A stretch of DNA of 64,000 nt, taken from positions 9,721,820-9,785,819 of the forward strand of contig NC_058146.1 in the NCBI RefSeq assembly GCF_011075055.1. Reading direction: 5' to 3'. Shown piece after piece: positions 1 through 12,256 of this stretch; the first letter of the stretch is position 1, and each line of letters begins with the position of its first letter. The position numbers and the translations under genes were made by a program. The notes under the pieces were generated by a model, which saw only the letters and a program-made list of their open reading frames with translations, was not told where the DNA came from and did no database searches. This DNA is from Mangifera indica. Its lineage: Eukaryota; Streptophyta; Magnoliopsida; Sapindales; Anacardiaceae.

Positions 1-984
1 AAGCAAGTTAAAGATTCCACCTGCATTACTTGGTTGCTGCAGAGGCGATAGCAATGTATGCATTAAAACTTTATGTTTCTAATAAAAACTATATGTGATG
101 GTAAAATATATGATGTTAGGGGTAATGTGGTAAAATACATATGGATGAATTAAAGTTGGGTTGGGTTGTGTTGTAAATTAAATTCCTATAATTTGTACTA
201 CAAAACAATAGACTCATTGAATACAATTATTGAAACTTTATTTCATAAATTATGACATGTTTTTAGAGCCTTTGAATCCAAATACAAGCAATGCACTTTG
301 TAATGACACAATTCAAATGAGATCTCAACCGTTCAAATATATAAATGTACTACATGTATATTTGATTAAATGAAAAATAAAAAGAAAAACAGAACTCTTA
401 TCACTTAATGAAAATTCTTTGATGAAATCATTTTCATCCTCAATTTTCAATAATATTTTAGGTTTTAATTGTGTTTTTTTTTTTAAATGTTATTAGGCAT
501 TGGTATTTTAATTCTATATTGAGTATACACTTTTTTTTTTTCATTTATGAACATTATTTAGAGATATTTAATTTTTAAAGAACTTAATAATGGGTTTACT
601 TAGAAAAAAGAATAATTTGAAAAATAAAATTCAAATTATAAATAAATCTTAATCTTAAACTTAAAGTATTTAAGCCATATCTTAAAGGGCATATGGCACA
701 TGGTTTGCTCATTATATTACAATCAAATAATAATAATAATAATAATATAGAGATTCTTATTGTTTTATCAAAAAGCCTAAATCTAAATTAATAGATGCAA
801 AGAACTTGACAAGAACATGTCTCCCATTTGAAGAAACAACAAAAATAACATAAATTTATAGCTAAAAATGATGCAACAAGTAGAGGCAATTATATTATGT
901 TATTGTTAGCTTTAAAGGGAAACTTTCAAGTTGTCAATCACAGAAATCTACTAAAATAACAACCAACTTGACATATTATTACGG

Positions 985-1215
985 GGATGCTACTAAATAC
1001 TAAGATTAGTCACACTAAAAATCATTTCCCATGAATAAAATAAAACAATAAATTTATACATATAACATTTTTTAGTATACAAAGAGGTATATATATGTCA
1101 TATCATTCTATGATTGAATAATTTTGAAATAATAATAAAATAATATTCAATCACATGATAATATATTATGTATATATATATATTTATAAACTCAAATGTA
1201 TGTATGCGTAATATT
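985..1215. repeat. Palindromic MITE copy 1
   Basis: A near-palindromic AT-rich unit centred on AATAATAAAATAATATTCAA. Its arms read as ATGATTGAATAATTTT and its mirror image, with flanks resembling AATATTATGCG and AAATTTATACATAT. The same arms recur at five other places in the window, which is the basis for calling it a MITE family. Exact ends and target duplication were not resolved. Confidence 0.5.
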
Positions 1216-1633
1216 ACTCAGACAAATGAATCTCAAATTATCATGGGCCATAAGTGGGCTCCTTTCTCTGTCAATTTAGCCCCAAGGAAACAGATCAATA
1301 GTGCATGGATTTAGAATGGGACACCAAGCCCAATAGAATTTTGACTAGAATTATCTCGATAATTTTTCTTGTAGTCAAATTGATTAATATTGATATAATA
1401 AATAAATATAGAAAAAAAAAATTGATAGAGGTCAATTGTATGTATGCTCCATAAATACTTTTTAAAATTCATGAATGTATGTAACGAATTCTTGTCTATA
1501 ATTATATGTAAATTAGTGTTATGATATTATTCATAACAATAACATGTTTGATCATTTAATTTGTTCTTTTAATTTACTTTATCCTAATATTAACATCAAT
1601 AGGATTTAAAATTATATATTATATATTAAAATT

Positions 1634-1805
1634 GGGCAATATTATACGCATACACTTTTAACTATGCAAATAAATATACAGATAATATATTATCATATGA
1701 TCAAATATTATTTTATTTTTAATTTAAAATCATTCAATTTTATAATAATACATTATTTGTGTATTCAAAATTGTGTACATATAATTTTTATTGATTAAAA
1801 TTATA
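1634..1805. repeat. Palindromic MITE copy 2
   Basis: Starts GGGCAATATTATACGCATAC and ends with a mirrored GTGTACATATAATTTTTATT. The centre TATTATTTTATTTTTAATTT is shared almost exactly with the copy near 26.5 kb. Its long inverted arms and lack of coding potential fit a MITE. Confidence 0.6.
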
Positions 1806-2724
1806 GAGTTTTATGTTCATATCTATTATTGTATTATTCAACTCCACCATTTATAAAAGTTAAACTCAATCTCTCCTATACACTTTTTGACCAAACTTTG
1901 ACCATATCTAATAAATCAACCTTTTGCATTAAAGACTTAGAGTGTATTTCGAAGTTGTGTTCGTTATTTTTTGGCCATCTTCATTGTTCTTCTCAGTTTA
2001 GTGTCTAAGTAAGCGTTTTTTACTTTGTAAAATGGGAAAGATGATTAGTTGTTTCTATTTTCACTGTATATTGTACAAATTTTATGATGAACATTGGCTT
2101 GAATGCAATATTTTAAGGTTTTAATTTTTTTTTTTTAATAAAGTTATGGTTTTAGGGTTATTTAGTAAATAATATGGATTTTGTTGGTGTTTACAGTTTA
2201 GAGTACTAACAATGTTGTTGGAATTAAAGAAAGTAGAAACCTTTTTCTTATCATGCAGGTTGAAGAAATTTTAATGCGATGTGAGAAAAAATGTGAATTA
2301 TTGACTAACTTCGATAGAGCATATTCCTCAGTTGGTGTGAAGATTATGCTAACTTGTGTAAAATCTATGCTAATAATGTATTTTCACGGACCTAGATGTG
2401 AGTTGGTGTAATTCTCACATGAACTCAATTTCAGATTGGAGAAAAATATACTATTCATGTATAAATTACTCCAACTTTTTTTTCAAGATTCGGTTAACAT
2501 TTTCTATTAATTTTAGGATGTATATGTTTGAATTTGTTAATTTTTTTTTTTGATCATTAATGAATTTTTTGGATCTTTTGTTTTTTTAACATAATATTGA
2601 TAAAAAGAAATTTAGGGTTCCAAAGGACAAACCTCTCAAGTGATTGAGAAGTTGTCAATTTTTCATCACATTAGATCCCAAGTAACTATGGGAGGTTGCA
2701 AAGATACAATGGACAAGGTAAGTA

Positions 2725-3800
2725 AAAGGCTAATCTAGGAGATGTCTTTGGGGATTTTCTTGGACTATGAAGCCATGAAATTAAGTGGTGTACTAATCCA
2801 GAGGAAACCAACCTGATGAGTTTTGGTTCCATAGAAATGAGTTAGATGTGTGGTTTAACTAGTACAATTTTACATTGGTGACGAGTTTGAGATTCAATCG
2901 CTATACCAACCTAACTACATACATTCCCTTATTAACACAAGAAATAATATTTAGGGCATATTTTTTTAAATAAGAGGCCAATGACATACAATGACTTAAT
3001 CTCTATTTTAGAGGACACATTCTAGTATTATCTTTACATTGGATTGTTTAGTGTAGAAAATCGTCAAATGACTAACACGGAGATAATTCAACTTATGGAT
3101 TATCAATCCTAATTTAACACTTTTCCATGGGATATATGGGTATGGCATTTCCCTGTCGATTCTATAAGAAAAACAACTCCTTGAAAGTAAAAAGAGGTTG
3201 TCAGCACCCAAAACAAAAAGATAAAGACCCTATTGACAAAGTTCTACAGTCTAATGGACTTCAATAAATCATTAGTATTGTGAAATATCTAACATTGACT
3301 TTGGCTTTACAAGTTTGGATATACGAAACACTAAATAATCTTGAGAGATTGATGGAGTATAAAGAAATATCAAAGCTCCCAAGATAGTCGATTGGAAGAC
3401 CAAAACATCACCATTTGGGAGGATGCAAACTCAATATTTCAATGAAACAACTAAGTAACTTATCAAATTTGGTTTTAAATGTTTAACTTGTCATTAATAT
3501 TTTGATAAGTCACAAAAAATTGTTAATAAGTCGGTGTAAATGTGGAATTAGTTTTGACTATTTCTAAGAGGAAGACAAATATGCAAGTTGATTTGATGGA
3601 GTTTCAAAAGGCGTCAAATAAAAAACTAAATGAGTTTATGTCTTTGATATTCAGTAATGTAGATCATACAAAGGATCTTCCATCTAATGATATAGAATCA
3701 ACTAACCTTATGTTTAGATTGTTAGTGTATGCCCAAGGATTCAATCCTATTGTCAATTTTATGGTATTTAATCTTATAATAATATTTATGTAACAATAAA
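2725..3800 (+). pseudogene. Decayed DUF1985 (ULP1-associated) gene
   Basis: Pieced across several frames, the translation follows the DUF1985 domain found in plant MULE-borne ULP1-like genes. In order I see LGIFLDYEAMKLSGVL near 2,750, a segment ending NFTLVTSLRF (family pattern: EFxLVTGLxFG) near 2,865-2,900, FPWDIWVWHF near 3,125-3,150, and LALQVWIYETLNNLE followed by IVDWKTKT near 3,300-3,410. An open stretch at 3,542-3,793 rich in Lys, Asn and Asp may be the linker that normally follows. Frameshifts and stops break every part. It is clearly diverged from the DUF1985 copies at 14.6, 18.9 and 57 kb, so it derives from a different MULE lineage. No transposase partner or TIR was found nearby. 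Domain assignment is by eye. Confidence 0.55.
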
Positions 3801-4685
3801 AGAAATAGTTATTTTTCTTTGTACATTGCTTCAATTTTATTTTTTTGATTTATTTATTTGATTACTAAATAAATTGTATGTATGTGAAATGTTTGGATGA
3901 TACGGGTGTTCAAAAGATTAAACCATCTAAGTGTCCAAGAAAGGCATATATCATTATAAGTAACAAGAATCCAAGAGAGACATCTACCAATGTGTTAAAT
4001 GATTCTATAATATTGATTGTTATGATGTCATATCTAAGGCTTGAGAAATGAGACTTTTCCCATCTTTGAAATACTATATTATCTAAAATAAATGTCTACA
4101 TCGTGCTCACCACAAAAATCACCATTATAGTTGCTCTAAAATTAAAATATATTATAGTATTACCTAATTTCCAATAAAAATCCTCTATTGCATTTCTTTG
4201 CTTTTGTTTGACTTGCATGTTCTTAGCTGATAACAATAACATCCCTGATGAATATCTAGGAAAACAATTTGATCCTTTATGTTGGTCATGAACCACAATC
4301 AAGACAATGTCCTCCTTGCCTTTCATACTGAATCCAACGGACAAATCTTATTATTATCATATTTGGATGCAACAGAATTACATTCCAAGATACCTCCTGC
4401 ATAAGAATTAATCATCCACACAAATCACAGGACAAATGTGAGCCTAGAAGGCTCCTACAGAACACACCAACAAAATAAAAAGTACTTAAATTGATTGTCT
4501 GCATCCATCCCAATTTGTGTAACAGTCTAATATTACAAAACTTTAAATTATAGTATAATCCTGCTAATAGAATGAAATACTCATCAAGTGAACCTTCCAA
4601 TGCATTTAGTGCCTAGTTTTTAGCCACCATGTTTTTGTGTAAGAATTCTCAATTTTACGTATGATCCCAAATGATTACTTTAGAA
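3800..4685. other. Unassigned spacer
   Basis: Short open stretches exist on both strands, for example 4,096-4,344 and 4,412-4,600 on the minus strand, but none shows a recognisable domain. The plus-strand text near 3,900-3,960 could be a continuation of the DUF1985 gene linker (VQKIKPSKCPRKAY). Nothing else is supported. Confidence 0.35.
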
Positions 4686-4689
4686 AGAA

Positions 4690-5620
4690 AAACAAAATTT
4701 TCATTAAACATCCTATGTTTTAAACCAATACAATTATTTGACAACAAACAAGGATTTAGCAAAAACATTATTAATTCTTATCCTATATAAAACATCAATA
4801 AAGAAACTTGATCCCTATAGAACAAAAACTTTAAATAGGTTAAAACTTTTAGGATTAAAATTATCAAAAATCTACAACTGTCTAATTTCCCCTAAGAAAA
4901 TAAGATTTCTAAATATTAAAGGTACATAAAGTTTATCATAAAGGTCTACTTGACATCAGTGTCTAAGACCAATAGGTAAGTCTCTATGACTTCAATAAAA
5001 AAAATTTTATGCGGTTTCCATAAATAGAAAATCATTCCTTAGATTTATGGTTTGGATAATGAGGAATCCCTATATTGTATTCATAATTGGAGTTGCAGCA
5101 CCAAAACTAGCCACCAATTATTATTAGGGACTTAACTTAAATTACCAAGCTTTTCATTTAGGACAATCTTTTTTATAGTGACCGATTTTCTTGCCTTCTA
5201 CTCCTTCATTTTAGTTTGGTGATCATTAGCAACCATCTTTTCTACTTGAACCATTTTGCATTGGTTTTGATTCATTTATCAACTATTTTCCCTACCAGGT
5301 TAACAATGTGACTCTTTCTACTTTTAAGACTTATTTCCTCTTGTAAAAGTCTGCTAATCAAGTCATTAACATTTCATTCATCCTTTATAGTGTTATAGTT
5401 AATTTGAAAGGACCCATACCCTACTACTAGCCCGAAGCTCTTCAATATTGCAACATTGTTCATCATCTCAATGATATGTTCTTGCATGAATGTCGACCCA
5501 TTGTACTTCATGGTTTTAAGTTTAATCGTTGGGGTACTAGTGAGTGAATTCACATATTAGTGCTCCAATGTTTGAACTTAAACAACCATTGAAATGTTAA
5601 TTGGCTTGTATAAGAGGAAA
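4690..5620 (-). pseudogene. Ty1/copia gag-protease relic
   Basis: Read on the minus strand from 5,530 downward, the translation begins with a copia gag core: LKTMKYNGSTFMQEHIIEM, then YGSFQINYNTIKDE and VNDLISRLLQEE. This is the UBN2-type gag pattern (MKYDGxxxVxEHI ... LPPEYxxFxxxYN). It continues to a zinc-knuckle remnant (K-x-GHYKKDC-like, 5,160-5,190) and the protease start WWL near 5,115. There the usual DSGA is lost through an apparent one-base deletion. Further down, LYVPLIFRNLIFLGEI (about 4,900-4,935) matches the segment after the copia protease core. Integrase and reverse transcriptase were not found downstream, so the relic is truncated. Several in-frame stops are present. Confidence 0.6.
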
Positions 5621-6765
5621 ATTAAAGAAATGATGAATGATAAGTATCAACAAAAGTTTAAATTAGAGATGGATATTCAACCCATCAAATTGAATCCTTG
5701 GTTCGCCCTTCCCCAAATGAAGAGGAGATTCTATGATAGGAACTAGCATATGGATGAGAATACCTAAGATCTCAATAATCGGGGACAATATGAGGACATA
5801 GATAGATATATCCCTAAACCGTCTCCTTTTAGCCTATCCCTTTCATGCTTTGTCTCCTCTACAACATATCTCTTAATTCTTAATTATTAGAATACCCTTC
5901 AAAGTTTTGAATTATTATCAATATGTCCTAACACTTTATAAATATTTCATTATTTTTCCAGTGGAGACGGGAAGGGGAATGAGATTCCTTATGGGGATAG
6001 GGAGGAAAAGGAGAGAGAAATTTTCCCATAAGGAGGAGATGATGATACCTTGTCATAATTGTATCAAGGGTGGGGTGGAAATGAGGAAAGGTTTCCTTTG
6101 CAAGGACGAGGTGATTAGGGTGTGTGAAACCCTTTTTTGCCTTGTTGCCATTTCTAGTTGAAATTTTTGCATATTGCATATAGTTGTAATTAGTCAATTA
6201 TTCTTAATTTTTATTTAAAATTTATTTTATTATTTAGTAGTGAGAATGATATTCAGGTATAAAGATTATTGATGTGTTTTAAAGGTCTTGATATGTAATT
6301 ATTTAGACTATTTGTAAAGAAAACAAAATGTTATATATTGTATTTTTAAATTGTTGAATGTGATAATTTGATAAAGAAAATAAAATGCCAAAAACATTTA
6401 GAAAAGTTAAAACAATTGATAATTTCAAGTCAGTTTGGGTTGTATCAGGTCAACCTAAACATGATTCATATTCAATTATGATTGAACATTTTTAACATAA
6501 TTCTAATTCAAATCAAGTTAGAGTTGAGGGTCTCTGACTCGAAACTGATATGATACGAATACGATCTAATGACACAAACCATCATATCTAATTACAAAGC
6601 ACAAAATTCGTAGAATGCTTATAATTTAAAAAAATTATCTATGTTGACATTGATATAATCTTAAAGCTTGTATAAAATAGATGTATCACATAAGTACACT
6701 TAAAACAAATTGAATGTATTTTTTGTTGTGGGCATTGACGGTGATGATGTCATGGTTATCTGAAA
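5620..6765. other. Unassigned spacer with purine-rich tract
   Basis: A G/A-rich block at about 5,955-6,120 (GGGAAGGGGAATGAG-type runs) produces overlapping open frames on both strands. I take these to be a composition effect rather than genes. The remainder is AT-rich and featureless. It may be remains of an LTR, but no pair was found. Confidence 0.35.
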
Positions 6766-6767
6766 CA

Positions 6768-6905
6768 ATAAAATTATATATATAATTTTATACACAAACA
6801 ACGATGTGTTATGATATGATTGAGTATTATTTTATCATTAATTTTTAACTATCTAATCATATGATGACACGTCATTATTTATATATAAAAGTTATACACA
6901 CAGTA
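6768..6905. repeat. Palindromic MITE copy 3
   Basis: Mirrored arms: AATTTTATACACAAACAACG on the left and a reversed TATATAAAAGTTATACACAC on the right, around a TATTATTTTATCATTAATTT centre. TATGATTGAGTATT and AATCATATGATGACAC are the matching inner arms. It lies about 100 bp outside the left end of the hAT element. Confidence 0.55.
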
Positions 6906-7006
6906 CTACTCTATTGAAAAGGGTTTTTGTCGTTTGCTCTTTGTATCTTTTTAATTCATTGATATTTTCTATTTATGTTGAAAGAGAGGACTGTGGATAT
7001 ATTTAT

Positions 7007-10000
7007 TAGGGGTGTTTAAAAATTTTTGATAACCAAATCGAATCAGTATCTGAATAGAAAAATAGGGTACCCTTAAAATATATTCGATTACTAGATCAAA
7101 ATATTAAGAAAACTGAAAATTTGATTTGGTTTTCGATTTGCTCAAATTGGAAAATTGGTTATCTAGTAACCAGTCTGATTTTCAAATTTAAAAAATAATA
7201 AAAAAAATTTAAACTTGTCTTTTACTATTAACATAAAAGTCAAATGTTTAATTAAGGAAATTTTGGTTTTTATCTTTTGCTTTCCTTAGACTTCTTTTTT
7301 CCTTTCCTTGGATGTCTCCAGCCAGCTAGCGTGTAAAATGAAACAATACAAAGTTGTTGCAGACTTGTATCAAGGAGCAAGTAACAAAGGCTTAACATGT
7401 GGTCTCTCATATTCTTTTCTCTTGTTTTTCATCTTCTCCTCTCAATTCTTGCAACAATATTCACTGTAATGCAATAAACTTCATCTTCTATTCTACTTTA
7501 TTTTCACATAAACACTTACTGGCTCACCTCAACACCCAACTAGGCTCTTGCCATTTTCTAACGATATTTATCTCGTCTTTTTTCGACGACATCAACGATA
7601 ATTTCTTTCTCAAATCAAGTAATATTTTTTCTCAAAATTTTGATGTAGTTTAATTAATTAGTGAAGAAATTTTGCTGCTAACATACCTTCTACAATACAA
7701 AGAATTAAACTTATATAAAGTAATAAAATAAAATAGAATAAATTAAAGGGTAGATTTTCTCAAATCAGTAGGGTAAATTTTGTTAAATACAAATGCAAAA
7801 TGCACTACATTCATCACATTTCCTTATAAAATAAAATCAATTAAATTAAAGGGTTATTAAACTTTTTTTTTCTTGTTCTTGTAAAGGTCAAAATATTTTA
7901 AGCAAAAGCCAAAATATTGGAACAGTAGTGTATTAAATGGTGACTATCTTTATATGAAATGTTGTACACATATATTGAGTCTAACTGTAAAAGAAAGGTT
8001 AAAAGATATGGACAACTCCATTTTTAGAATTCGTTTTGCTATAAGGTATGTAAGGTGTTTTCCAATGAGATTGAAAAGGTTTAAAGATTGTGTGGAACAA
8101 GAAAAAACTGAAAGTAAATGTCTATTGGCTCTTGATGTTAAAACAATATGGAACTCAACTTATTTGATGTTGGATGTGGCTATAAAATTTTAGAAGACAT
8201 TTGACTTATTAGAACTTCAATATAGTAATGGGGATAAGTATAAAGGTGTGTCTACACCTACCGATTGGAAATATGCTCATTATTTGTTGCCTTTTCTAAA
8301 ATTTTTTTATGTTGTAACTCTATGCGTGTCTGGTTCTTTTTATGTTGCAGGTTATACGTATATGTGAGAAATATATGGCATTAGGTTAAAGATTTCGACA
8401 TTGTGTAAAAGTAGTAACGATAAATTATGTCAAATGGCTAAAAAGATGAAGGGAAAACATGATAAATATTGGGGAAATATTGATAATATTAACCTAATGT
8501 TGTTCATTGGGTTATGTCAAATGTACTGGATCCTAGGTACAAGTTAGAATATGTGATTGGGTTATTAATCATTCTTATGATGTTGTTGATGCTAATAAGT
8601 TGAAAACAAAAGTAAAAGAGACTTTGTATACTTATTTGAAGAATACAATTTGCTTACTATTTCTCATAGTATGCAATCAACTGAGGAATCTCAAGATATA
8701 AATAATATTGATATTGGTGATGTAAATCTTGATCCTGAAGATTTCCTGATGGTTATGTATAATAAGGAAAGGGTTGAACAACAAGCTATGTAACCTAAAT
8801 CTAAGTTGGATAAATATCTAGTTGAAGACATTGATGATGATAGAGACAAGAAGTTTGATACCTTGAATTGGTGGAAAATGAATTCACCAAGATATCAAAT
8901 TATCTCTTTGGTAGATAAGATGTCTTGGCTATGCCTGTTTCAACTATTGCATCTGAGTCAGCTTTTAGTACTAGGGGTTGTGTATTAGATCCATTTCATA
9001 GCTCTCTTACTCCTAAGATAGTGGAGGCTCTTATTTGTGCACAAAATTGGATCCAAGGATCATGTGAACCATTTATCATTGAAGAAAGCGTACATTGATT
9101 TAGGTAAAAGTAAAATTATTCACAAACATGCATAAATAATTTGTAAATTGTTTATGATACATGTTATAAATATTATGATTGTTGAAATAATTGATTGTGA
9201 TTTAAGAATTGATATATTAAAAGATATAATTATGAAATGAGTTATGTATAACTTATGTATTAACTACATGTAATATTACCTGTTTTTCATTTTTTGAAGA
9301 ATTTTCACCTTCGCTAATAGAAATTACCACTATTCATTTAGAGGATGATTGATATAATCTCTCTAGTCTCAATGTCATTTTGTTATCTTTGTAATGAGTT
9401 ATTTAATTCAATCTCATACTTTAGTCTCAAGTTTTTATTTATTTATTTATTTTTTTAATTTATGTGTTGATCTTTTAGTTACACAGTTATTGTTTGGAAA
9501 ATTTATTGACTATAAGCTCAACATATTGATACGTGAAATGAATGATATTAAATTTATATTTAGGTTTAAAAAAATTTTCTAATGTTGATTATTTTTTAAC
9601 TTATTTCATTGATTCATTAATTATCTACAAGTTGGAGATATTGTCATAAAGTATATAAAAAAATATGTTACCAATCTACGCTAATTATTGTAGTTTTTCA
9701 ATTTATACATATTAGTTAATTATCCTAGTTTGTACTCATTTTATAAATTAATTTAATGCTTGATTGAGCGGTATTTGTATATATTTATATTAAACATAGT
9801 ATCATCTAAAATATACTTTATTTTAGTATCAAATTATTTTAATTAAAAAGTTTAGTGAAAGCTAAAATTACTAAAAAAAGAAAAATTCATATTAGAAACT
9901 TAATTGAAAATTTCAAATATTAATGTTAAAATTCGGTTAAAAATTGGGTAAACGAAAATTCAGATCAATTATCTAGTAATTTTGATTTAATTATAAATTA

Positions 10001-10112
10001 GTTAATGTATAAAACGGTTCGATTTCAGTTCATAATTTTTATAAAATAGAAAATTCAGTTCAGTTTATAAAACCGGTTAACTAGTTTAGTTAACTGGTTT
10101 TGTTCACCCCTA
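7007..10112 (+). mobile_element. hAT DNA transposon (non-functional)
   Basis: The element is bounded by TAGGGGTGTTTAAA on the left and, in reverse complement, TAGGGGTGAACAAAA on the right. An 8-bp direct repeat ATATTTAT flanks it exactly (6,999-7,006 and 10,113-10,120). TIRs of this form and 8-bp target duplications are diagnostic of the hAT superfamily. The subterminal 150-200 bp on both sides are rich in GGTTATCTAGTAA/GGTTAACTAG-like motifs, as expected for hAT subterminal regions. Total length is 3.1 kb. The single transposase gene inside (7,950-9,098) is broken and lacks its N-terminal half. The element is therefore an internally deleted copy that could have moved only with transposase supplied elsewhere. 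The intact target duplication shows that both ends are original. Confidence 0.88.
7950..9098 (+). pseudogene. hAT transposase, C-terminal half (RICESLEEPER-like)
   Basis: The first part (7,954-8,193) reads CCTHILSLTVKERLKDMDNS, then a block with YVRCFPMRLKRFKDC and ALDVKTIWNSTYLML. This matches plant zinc-finger-BED RICESLEEPER proteins, where the block is RCxAHILNLIVxxGL ... DVxTRWNSTYxML. The middle follows through YAHYLLPFLKFFY. The C-terminal hAT dimerisation domain is visible at 8,800-9,090: LDKYLVEDIDDDRDKKFDTL with NWWKMNSPRY, and in a shifted frame the SESAF-like and LDPF-like motifs plus a final ALICAQNWI. The BED zinc finger and the first catalytic Asp region are absent, and at least five stops or frameshifts break the rest. 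It is non-functional. Context: it sits alone inside the 7,007-10,112 hAT element. Confidence 0.85.
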
Positions 10113-10237
10113 ATATTTATTCATTGTTTAATCTTATATGTACATTAGGTCACCAAAATAATAACTAATGTTTAAGATTAATTTGAATGATTTAATGCAA
10201 TATCTAATTATATTTTAAATGGATCATGAATTTCAAA

Positions 10238-10365
10238 ATCAATAAAATTATATACACAAATAAATAATAACATGTCAATATATAATTGAGCATTATCTTA
10301 TTTCTAATTTAAAACTAATTAATTACTTGATGATATTATTTATACACAAAACACTACTATTTGAG
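10238..10365. repeat. Palindromic MITE copy 4
   Basis: AATAAAATTATATACACAAA on the left mirrors the right end TATTATTTATACACAAAACA. The centre is TTATCTTATTTCTAATTTAA. It belongs to the same family as the copies at 1.6 and 26.5 kb and is more decayed. Confidence 0.45.
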
Positions 10366-10734
10366 AATTTTCTAACAAATTTTAATTGGATCAAATCCAT
10401 AATATCCCTTATTAGTTATTACTGAATATATTTCTCTAATATTTAGAAGAAAATATTCTTCAAACCTCATTTTATACCAAAAATAATAATACTTGATCAG
10501 ATTTAATTGTGTTTTTGTTTACGTTACTTTTCCCCAATTTTAAACTTAATTAGAACTTTTACTTACCAATTGCTTAACTAAGGTTTTTGATGAGTCACTC
10601 TGTAATTTCAAATAATAAATATAATAGCATAAGTTATTTATCTTGAACTCTTCTAAACTTAAAAAAAAAAAAAAAACTAAATTCTTGTACCTGGATAGCA
10701 ATTGTACACTTGTTCACATAAAATTTATGTACTT

Positions 10735-10855
10735 TAAAAACACAAAATAAGTACATAAATGATATATAATTATATAATTAAATATTATTTTATTTTTAAT
10801 TATATAATAATATATCATTTATATTATTTGTATACATAGTTTTATTAAAATTTGA
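10735..10855. repeat. Palindromic MITE copy 5
   Basis: GTACATAAATGATATATAAT at left mirrors ATATATCATTTATATTATTT at right around TATTATTTTATTTTTAATTA. It shares the family's centre and lies between the hAT element and the MULE. Confidence 0.45.
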
Positions 10856-11188
10856 GATCAAAATGACTTTGGTTTAATAATTTTATTTATCTATTATAAA
10901 GAAATTCATTCCTAAAAAATATTCTTCACTTACATGAAATAAAATGGAAATTGTGTCAAATATCTTTAAAAAAAAAAAAATGGAAAAATGAATTCATACA
11001 CTTTTTAAAAGAAAATTGGTGGCTTGACAAAGGTGCAGTTTGAAAAGTTTTAAAAATTTAAGGGATATTTATAATATATTCCAAAATAATAATGTATTAA
11101 TTAAAATTTTTATTATTATATTATTATTATTTTTAAAAAAATTTAACATTTAATATAACATGATATACATTATATAATATAAAAATTT

Positions 11189-11790
11189 GGGAAATTGAAA
11201 TTTTTATCTTTTTTTTTTTTTACTGTGTATACATATATACTACTAATTTCAAAGCTTAAACAAAAATATCACAATAGTATTTTATTTTTCTAAAATACTC
11301 TCATTGATGTAACTCATACAGAAAAAGAAAATATCATATCTTTTTTTTCTCAGCGTTCCAATGAGGAATAAATTTTTGCAACATGAAAAAAAAAATCTTC
11401 AATAGAGAAGACATATGATTGAACAATAAAACCTGTATGTTATATGTTTTCCTTATAAACAATTGAAAATCAAATAATGTATGGTAGGTTCATATTCATA
11501 ACTTTATGTGAAATTTAATTTTGTTATGATTTCATGTTATTAGATTGTTTAATGCTATTATTTCATATTGTTTTTATTGTTTAAAGTTGTTATAATATTA
11601 TTTAATATTATATTAATAATTATAAAATACAAAAATTTAAATCTGAAAAATTTTTAGATGAAGAACAGGTTAACGATGCCAACCCCTTGGCGGCAATGCC
11701 TAAATTTATTTTACTTTTTGGTTTCTTCCATGTAGTCACCAACTCCCCACTGGATTTATTTTGTTTTCTGCATGGAAGAAAATTAAAAAA
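11189..11790 (+). repeat. Left terminal inverted repeat of the composite MULE
   Basis: It aligns base by base, with small gaps, to the reverse complement of 24,420-25,145. Shared landmarks include GAAGACATATGATTGAACAA (right arm: GAAGACACGTGATTGAACAA), CTTATAAACAATTGAAAATC and GATTTCATGTTATTAGATTG. It lacks a segment of about 150 bp that the right arm carries at 24,745-24,890. The inner end grades into the GGTTGGC-type palindromic repeats. Confidence 0.85.
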
Positions 11791-11939
11791 AAAATTAAAG
11801 TCATTTGCAATATTTTATTTTATTTTATATTAGTTTTTCTTTGTCTACAATTTAACACATGCATTTTTTAATTCATTTCTCAATCAAACTTGTATGGGCC
11901 CCATTACATGAAAGAAAACAGAAAAAAATATTTCAGGGG

Positions 11940-11985
11940 GGTGGTTGGCGACGCCAAGGGGTTGGCATTAACACCAACCCTTTTT
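11940..11985. repeat. GGTTGGC...GCCAACC palindrome cluster
   Basis: GGTTGGCGACGCCAAGGGGT followed directly by TGGCATTAACACCAACCC: two overlapping imperfect inverted repeats. Related motifs occur at about 11,675-11,700, 12,757-12,790, 14,006-14,035, 14,050-14,120, 18,265-18,320, 18,495-18,530 and 24,480-24,515, always close to TIR-type sequence of this element. Confidence 0.6.
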
Positions 11986-12182
11986 CTCTGAATTTAATTT
12001 TTAAAAAATGTCATGGGTTGCATCAATCTCAAGTGCTTCAATTAATTTTCAAAGTTTTTCAATATTTCAATTATTTTTCATTGACACAGGATGTGAGCCC
12101 CAACCCTTGCTTTTTCCATTAATAATTGACGCTAACCTACTTCCTCTGGATTTAACTTTTAAAAATGTCATGTTTTCAGCAA

Positions 12183-12256
12183 GTACAATGAATATATATG
12201 AATAATGCATCAAAAGGGAATATTATAATGAATATATATGAATAATGCATTGACAT
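12183..12256 (+). repeat. Short tandem duplication
   Basis: The unit AATGAATATATATGAATAATGCAT occurs twice 43 bp apart, and a degenerate third unit (TGACATGAATAGTGCAATGA) follows. It lies within the non-coding part of the MULE. Confidence 0.7.

Larger units (their letters stand above)
1..2600. other. AT-rich intergenic spacer
   Basis: No coding region is recognisable on either strand. The stretch contains poly-A/T runs, an (AAT)n tract near 728-747 and two palindromic MITE copies listed separately. A segment around 1,850-2,300 looks like transcript-type sequence followed by an acceptor-like TGCAG near 2,257, but I could not connect it to a protein. Confidence 0.5.

Noticed and set aside
5907..6197. 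Overlapping open frames on both strands
   Set aside because: Explained by a purine-rich stretch with few stop codons. No domain and no sensible start context.
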